From Callorhinus ursinus (lineage: Eukaryota; Chordata; Mammalia; Carnivora; Otariidae): 64,000 bases of DNA. Within the stretch, counting starts at the first letter, position 1. Each line of letters begins with the position of its first letter. Under the pieces are notes generated by a model, which saw only the letters and a program-made list of their open reading frames with translations, did not search any database and had not been told where the DNA came from. The stretch is taken from the NCBI RefSeq assembly GCF_003265705.1, contig NW_020313057.1, forward strand, positions 954,950 to 1,018,949, given 5' to 3'. Shown piece after piece: positions 60,691 through 64,000 of the stretch. Position numbers and translations under genes: made by a program.

Positions 60691-62645
60691 ATTCTATGGT
60701 TCTGAGTAATGGTTTTAAAAGAGTGAAATGAACCCATTTTCTGTAAAACAAAGGAGGAGTTTGAATGTATCTGGTGTTCAGAGCACTGGAGGGTCACACT
60801 ATATGGTATGTTAGGCATTAACTTTGCATTGCTGGAGGCTTCCCTCATTTTGCACACCGTAATCATACTCCTGTATGTTTGACCGCAGAAAGAATGACAT
60901 TTGGAGGACTCTGAAGCAGCGTGGGCTGTAATGGCTGGCTGCCCCTGGAAATAAGAAATAGTGATTTTTTCTCCTGGTTAAAGTAGTCTGCACCAAAAGA
61001 TTTCCATGAACAAAACTTGCCTGTAACGGCTCTGTCCATTTCCCCTGTTCACTTCCATTCTGGTCTGTTTGGTGATTCTCTCATGTTCTCTGGACTCCCC
61101 ATTATGCACTTTCTCCTTGCTCTGAGAGGGGTAGTAGTTCTTAGTCTGCTATACTTGAGTCCACCTGCCAGGCAATCCTCCTCACCCCCGCCAGCCCCCT
61201 CCAACACTCATTCTCTTTCACGTCCAAACATACATGCCTTGTGGCTGCAAGTTTCTCTTCTCTGAAGCTACTTATTTTGATGGAAAAAAACAAAAAGCCA
61301 TGCTCAAGTATTCATGAATGATATATAAGTCCATGACTTGTACATCTTGTTAGGACATTTGCATACTATTGGGTGTCATCTGGGAAAGACGCATTTTCTA
61401 AACTTAGAAAAACCTAAAAATTTGGTAAGATATATTGTTTAAAAAAAAGGGTCTCTTATGGCCAATCAAGTTTAGAAAAACCCCATATGTATAGTCTGTT
61501 ATTGGAGATTCATAACACTTTGTAGTTTTTCCGAGCACAGGTACGTTCCACAGTAAAGAGAGCTATTTGTTTAAACCTGAGATTTTCCCCAAATTTATGA
61601 GCACTAACGAACATATGTCTGTCTGGTTTTTTTTCCCTTAGTATAACAACTATTAATGTTCCATGGAGAACACACTGAGAGATATACTTCATTATTCCAA
61701 AGTAGGAATTTGTCCGACAGTGTGAATTTCAGATACCGTGGTGGCACCTTGAGTAAGCATTTTGGAGTTTTAGATTGTCTTTCAATTCTTCTAAAGTCAC
61801 ACTGTGTGATAGTTGTCTCCTCCACCTATGAGTATTTGACTTTCTTATCCAGTTCACTGTAATGTGTGATCAATTCCGGTCGTAACTTTATGTAAATGAA
61901 TCATTCACCTGTTCTTGACGTCATCCTTGAGGTTGAAGTTCTCTTCAGCAGCTCGTGCAAGAAAAGCAGCGCATATTGCTTCCCACAAAGAAAGTGTGTA
62001 TTTTCTGTCTACAAAGGCCTTATCTTGATTCTTCCCGCCGAATTTCGACATTTCTCTCCACCTGGCAGAGGGAGTCTGTGATATTAAGGGTCGTTGCTGC
62101 GAGCGCGTAATTCCCACCACATCAAATCCCGCAGGACCAGCGATTGATCGTTGTCATCATGCAGAAAACTGAAACAGACGTTTCACTGGTCATGCATTGG
62201 TACTATCCCATCAGCAACTCTGGAATGTGCTCCACCTCTTTACCTTGGGGATTCGTGTCACCTGGTGAAGCCAAACCTTCTTGGTGATGTCTTCAATCAT
62301 TTCCTTTCTCTATAAGTTAAGTTGGAGGGACGTTGGAAAGAGGAACATTAAGGGAAGCATAAATGCTCTCAGTGGAAACTACTGTAGGATGCATAATTTC
62401 TTGTTGAAAAGTAAGTGGAATGCACGGCTTTGTAAAGAAAATAATGCTCTAAGAAAAAAAAAGGAAAATTTGTCCATTAAAGCATCATTTGATAATTTAT
62501 AGGGGAAGATGTTGTTCTCCAAAAGCAGCCCAAAGCTAAAACAAATTAAAAACAAACAAGAATTGGAGAAAAAGATATATTAGAATCTTAGTTTGTCCTA
62601 AAACAATGAAAAAAGGTGTATTTGTCTACATTTCCTTAGCTTTAT
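60691..62645. other. Intergenic stretch, nothing recognised
   Basis: No named repeat or exon. Short open frames on both strands lack recognisable domains. Confidence 0.4.
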
Positions 62646-62845
62646 TTATTTTTTTGTAAGATTTTATTTATTTATTTGAGAGAGAGTGAACATGAGCAGG
62701 GGGTGGGGGGAGGGAGGGCCTGGGAGAGAGGGAGAAGCAGACTCCCCGCTGAGCAGGGCACCCTAGCAGGGCTCAATCCCTGGACCGAGGGATCACAACC
62801 TGAGCCAAAGGCAGATGCTTAACCAACTGAGCCACCCAGATGCCC
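62646..62845 (-). mobile_element. Can-SINE with target duplication
   Basis: Antisense; left end tttttttgtaagattttatt, right end ctgagccacccagatgccc. tacatttcc-tagcttta is present on both sides (t/c mismatch), about 62629-62645 and 62846-62863. Confidence 0.94.
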
Positions 62846-63001
62846 TACATTTCCCTAGCTTTAACATGATTTTTAAAAAATATTGCTCAGAGATTTCAAA
62901 CATGACTCATGAAAGCAGATTAGAGAAAATGCTTAATTTTTAAAAATGTAGTTTAAAAATTTTTTAATTTTACATATAAATTTTAAAATGTATAGTACCC
63001 G

Positions 63002-63207
63002 GGGCACCTGGGTGGCTTAGTCGTTAAGCGTCTGCCTTCAGCTCAGGTCATGATCCCAGGGTCCTGGGATGGAGCCCTTCATCAGGCTCCCTGCTCGGCA
63101 CGAAGCCTTTCTCTCCCTCTCCCACTCCCCCTACTTGTGTTCCCTCCCTCGCTGTGTCTCTCTCTGTCAAATAAATAAAATCTTTAAAAAACAAAAATAA
63201 AAATAAA
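63002..63207 (+). mobile_element. Can-SINE
   Basis: Head ggggcacctgggtggcttag, tail caaataaataaaatctttaa plus (AAAAT)n. It lies 156 bp from the previous SINE in opposite orientation. The flanks share aaaatgta-agtac. Confidence 0.95.
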
Positions 63208-63234
63208 AATGTAGAGTACTCAACTAACCAATAG

Positions 63235-63355
63235 CTTTGATGAATTCCTCTGAGTCTCAGTTTACCCCTCTGTAAAAGGGACTATAGACTGGACATAGAA
63301 TTTCATGGGTTATAAGAATGTGAAAGTACTTTATAACAGAAAAATACTAAGCAGA
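63235..63355 (+). repeat. MIR SINE fragment, sense
   Basis: gagtctcagtttacccctct and gtaaaagggactatagac match the sense MIR core. Confidence 0.6.
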
Positions 63356-63469
63356 TAAAGTTACTATCATTATAATTCAAATTGCTTTTAAGGGAAAGTT
63401 CTAAGAAAGCAAGCATTCTATTTAGAAGAACATGATAAGACAAAACCACATTCCCATGCCAGCACATTT

Positions 63470-63925
63470 CAATCCATCCAGTGCCTTCTACATACAGTCT
63501 AGGTGCTTTTCCAACTGCTATTTTTTCCACTGGGTCTCAAGGCAAGTGAGACCTCACTTGAGCCCTTTAAAAGGGGAAATCTCAGTTTTCTATAGTACTC
63601 TGCTTCCTCTAGACATCAGCCCTGTTGGTTTTCCAAGCCAGACATTTTGGGGGCTCATGTCTCCAGTGCAGATCCCAGGAGTTGGGGTACCTTATGTGGG
63701 TCACCGAGCCCTGTTGTGTGTTGCCACTCCACGGCTGGGGTTTTTGGTGAGACCATATCTCTGCCTCTCCTGCCTGTCTGGATGTGGTCTTTCTACTCTT
63801 TGCTGCGGAGAAGCAATTCATCTAGTTTTCAGATCTTTTTCAGAGCTGGAGCTGTGCATTTGGTGTGTCCGTGGGAGGACGTGAGTTCAGGATCTTCCTA
63901 CACTGCTGACTTGCAGAAGTCTCTG
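63470..63925 (-). mobile_element. L1 5' UTR, antisense (old subfamily)
   Basis: Antisense order: gagccctttaaaaggggaaa, gttttccaagccagacattt, gggggctcatgtctccagtg, ggtttttggtgagaccatat, gtgtgtccgtgggaggacgt, gagttcaggatcttcctaca. These are landmarks of a mammalian L1 5' UTR read backwards, with the L1 5' end at about 63920. Confidence 0.55.
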
Positions 63926-63930
63926 ACCCC

Positions 63931-64000
63931 ACTGCAGCATTCTTTCCAAGAACCGAGACATGGAAACAGCCTAAGTGTCCCCCCACAGATAAATGGATAA
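63931..64000 (+). mobile_element. L1 3' region, sense, cut by the window edge
   Basis: cactgcagcattctttccaa, gacatggaaacagcctaagt and cagataaatggataa match the sense L1 3' region. It begins directly after the antisense L1 5' UTR. Confidence 0.7.

Noticed and set aside
9475..63207. tRNA-like sequences in many places
   Set aside because: They are the heads of Can-SINEs, not functional tRNA genes.
1..64000. CRISPR arrays, operons, phage or defence systems
   Set aside because: The DNA is plainly mammalian; the only regular array is the 22-bp tandem repeat at 60.2 kb, which has no spacers.

Overview
This is a window of mammalian nuclear DNA. It has spliced exons, CpG islands, LINE-1, L2 and MIR fossils, LTRs and many tRNA-Lys-derived SINEs. 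The SINEs carry the carnivore Can-SINE signature: a head reading ctgggtggctcag, a body like gggctccctgctcagc, a pyrimidine-rich tract and an aaataaataaaatctt tail. Their form fits an arctoid caniform (bear, seal or mustelid-like) better than dog or cat. The species is inferred from repeats only. There is no prokaryotic, phage, CRISPR or operon structure.

The one protein-coding gene I can support is PTER (phosphotriesterase-related protein, an amidohydrolase-fold enzyme), on the minus strand. Two consecutive coding exons are visible, 16475-16044 (the ATG exon, whose acceptor is at 16514) and 14702-14437. Together they encode residues 1-232 of about 349, and splice signals and reading phase are clean. 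I did not find the C-terminal exon(s) between 1 and 14436, so they probably lie beyond the left edge. A strong CpG island at 49.56-50.34 kb is the likely PTER promoter with a non-coding first exon. That would make 16.5 to about 49.6 kb a long 5'-UTR intron. A second, unexpected CpG-dense block lies inside this intron at 37.08-37.80 kb.

Layout: 1-221, end of an endogenous-retrovirus LTR inserted into a broken antisense L1 (222-4407). 4.4-14.4 kb, intronic DNA with Can-SINEs and old repeats, including a SINE-plus-flank duplication at 10.3-10.9 kb. 14.4-16.5 kb, PTER exons. 16.5-49.5 kb, inferred first intron with about a dozen Can-SINEs, L1 3' ends, MaLR-type LTRs, L2 and MIR. 49.5-50.4 kb, CpG-island promoter. 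50.4-64 kb, upstream intergenic DNA with L1 and SINE copies, a 22-bp tandem repeat broken by an assembly gap (60.2 kb), one isolated exon-like segment (59.57 kb) and an inverted L1 junction at the right edge.

I see no convincing new biological system. The most useful leads are the intronic CpG island, the SINE 3'-flank duplication, the gap-spanning minisatellite and the orphan exon-like segment. Repeat family names rest on remembered consensus patterns, not a database search, and most repeat borders are good to about 10-30 bases.
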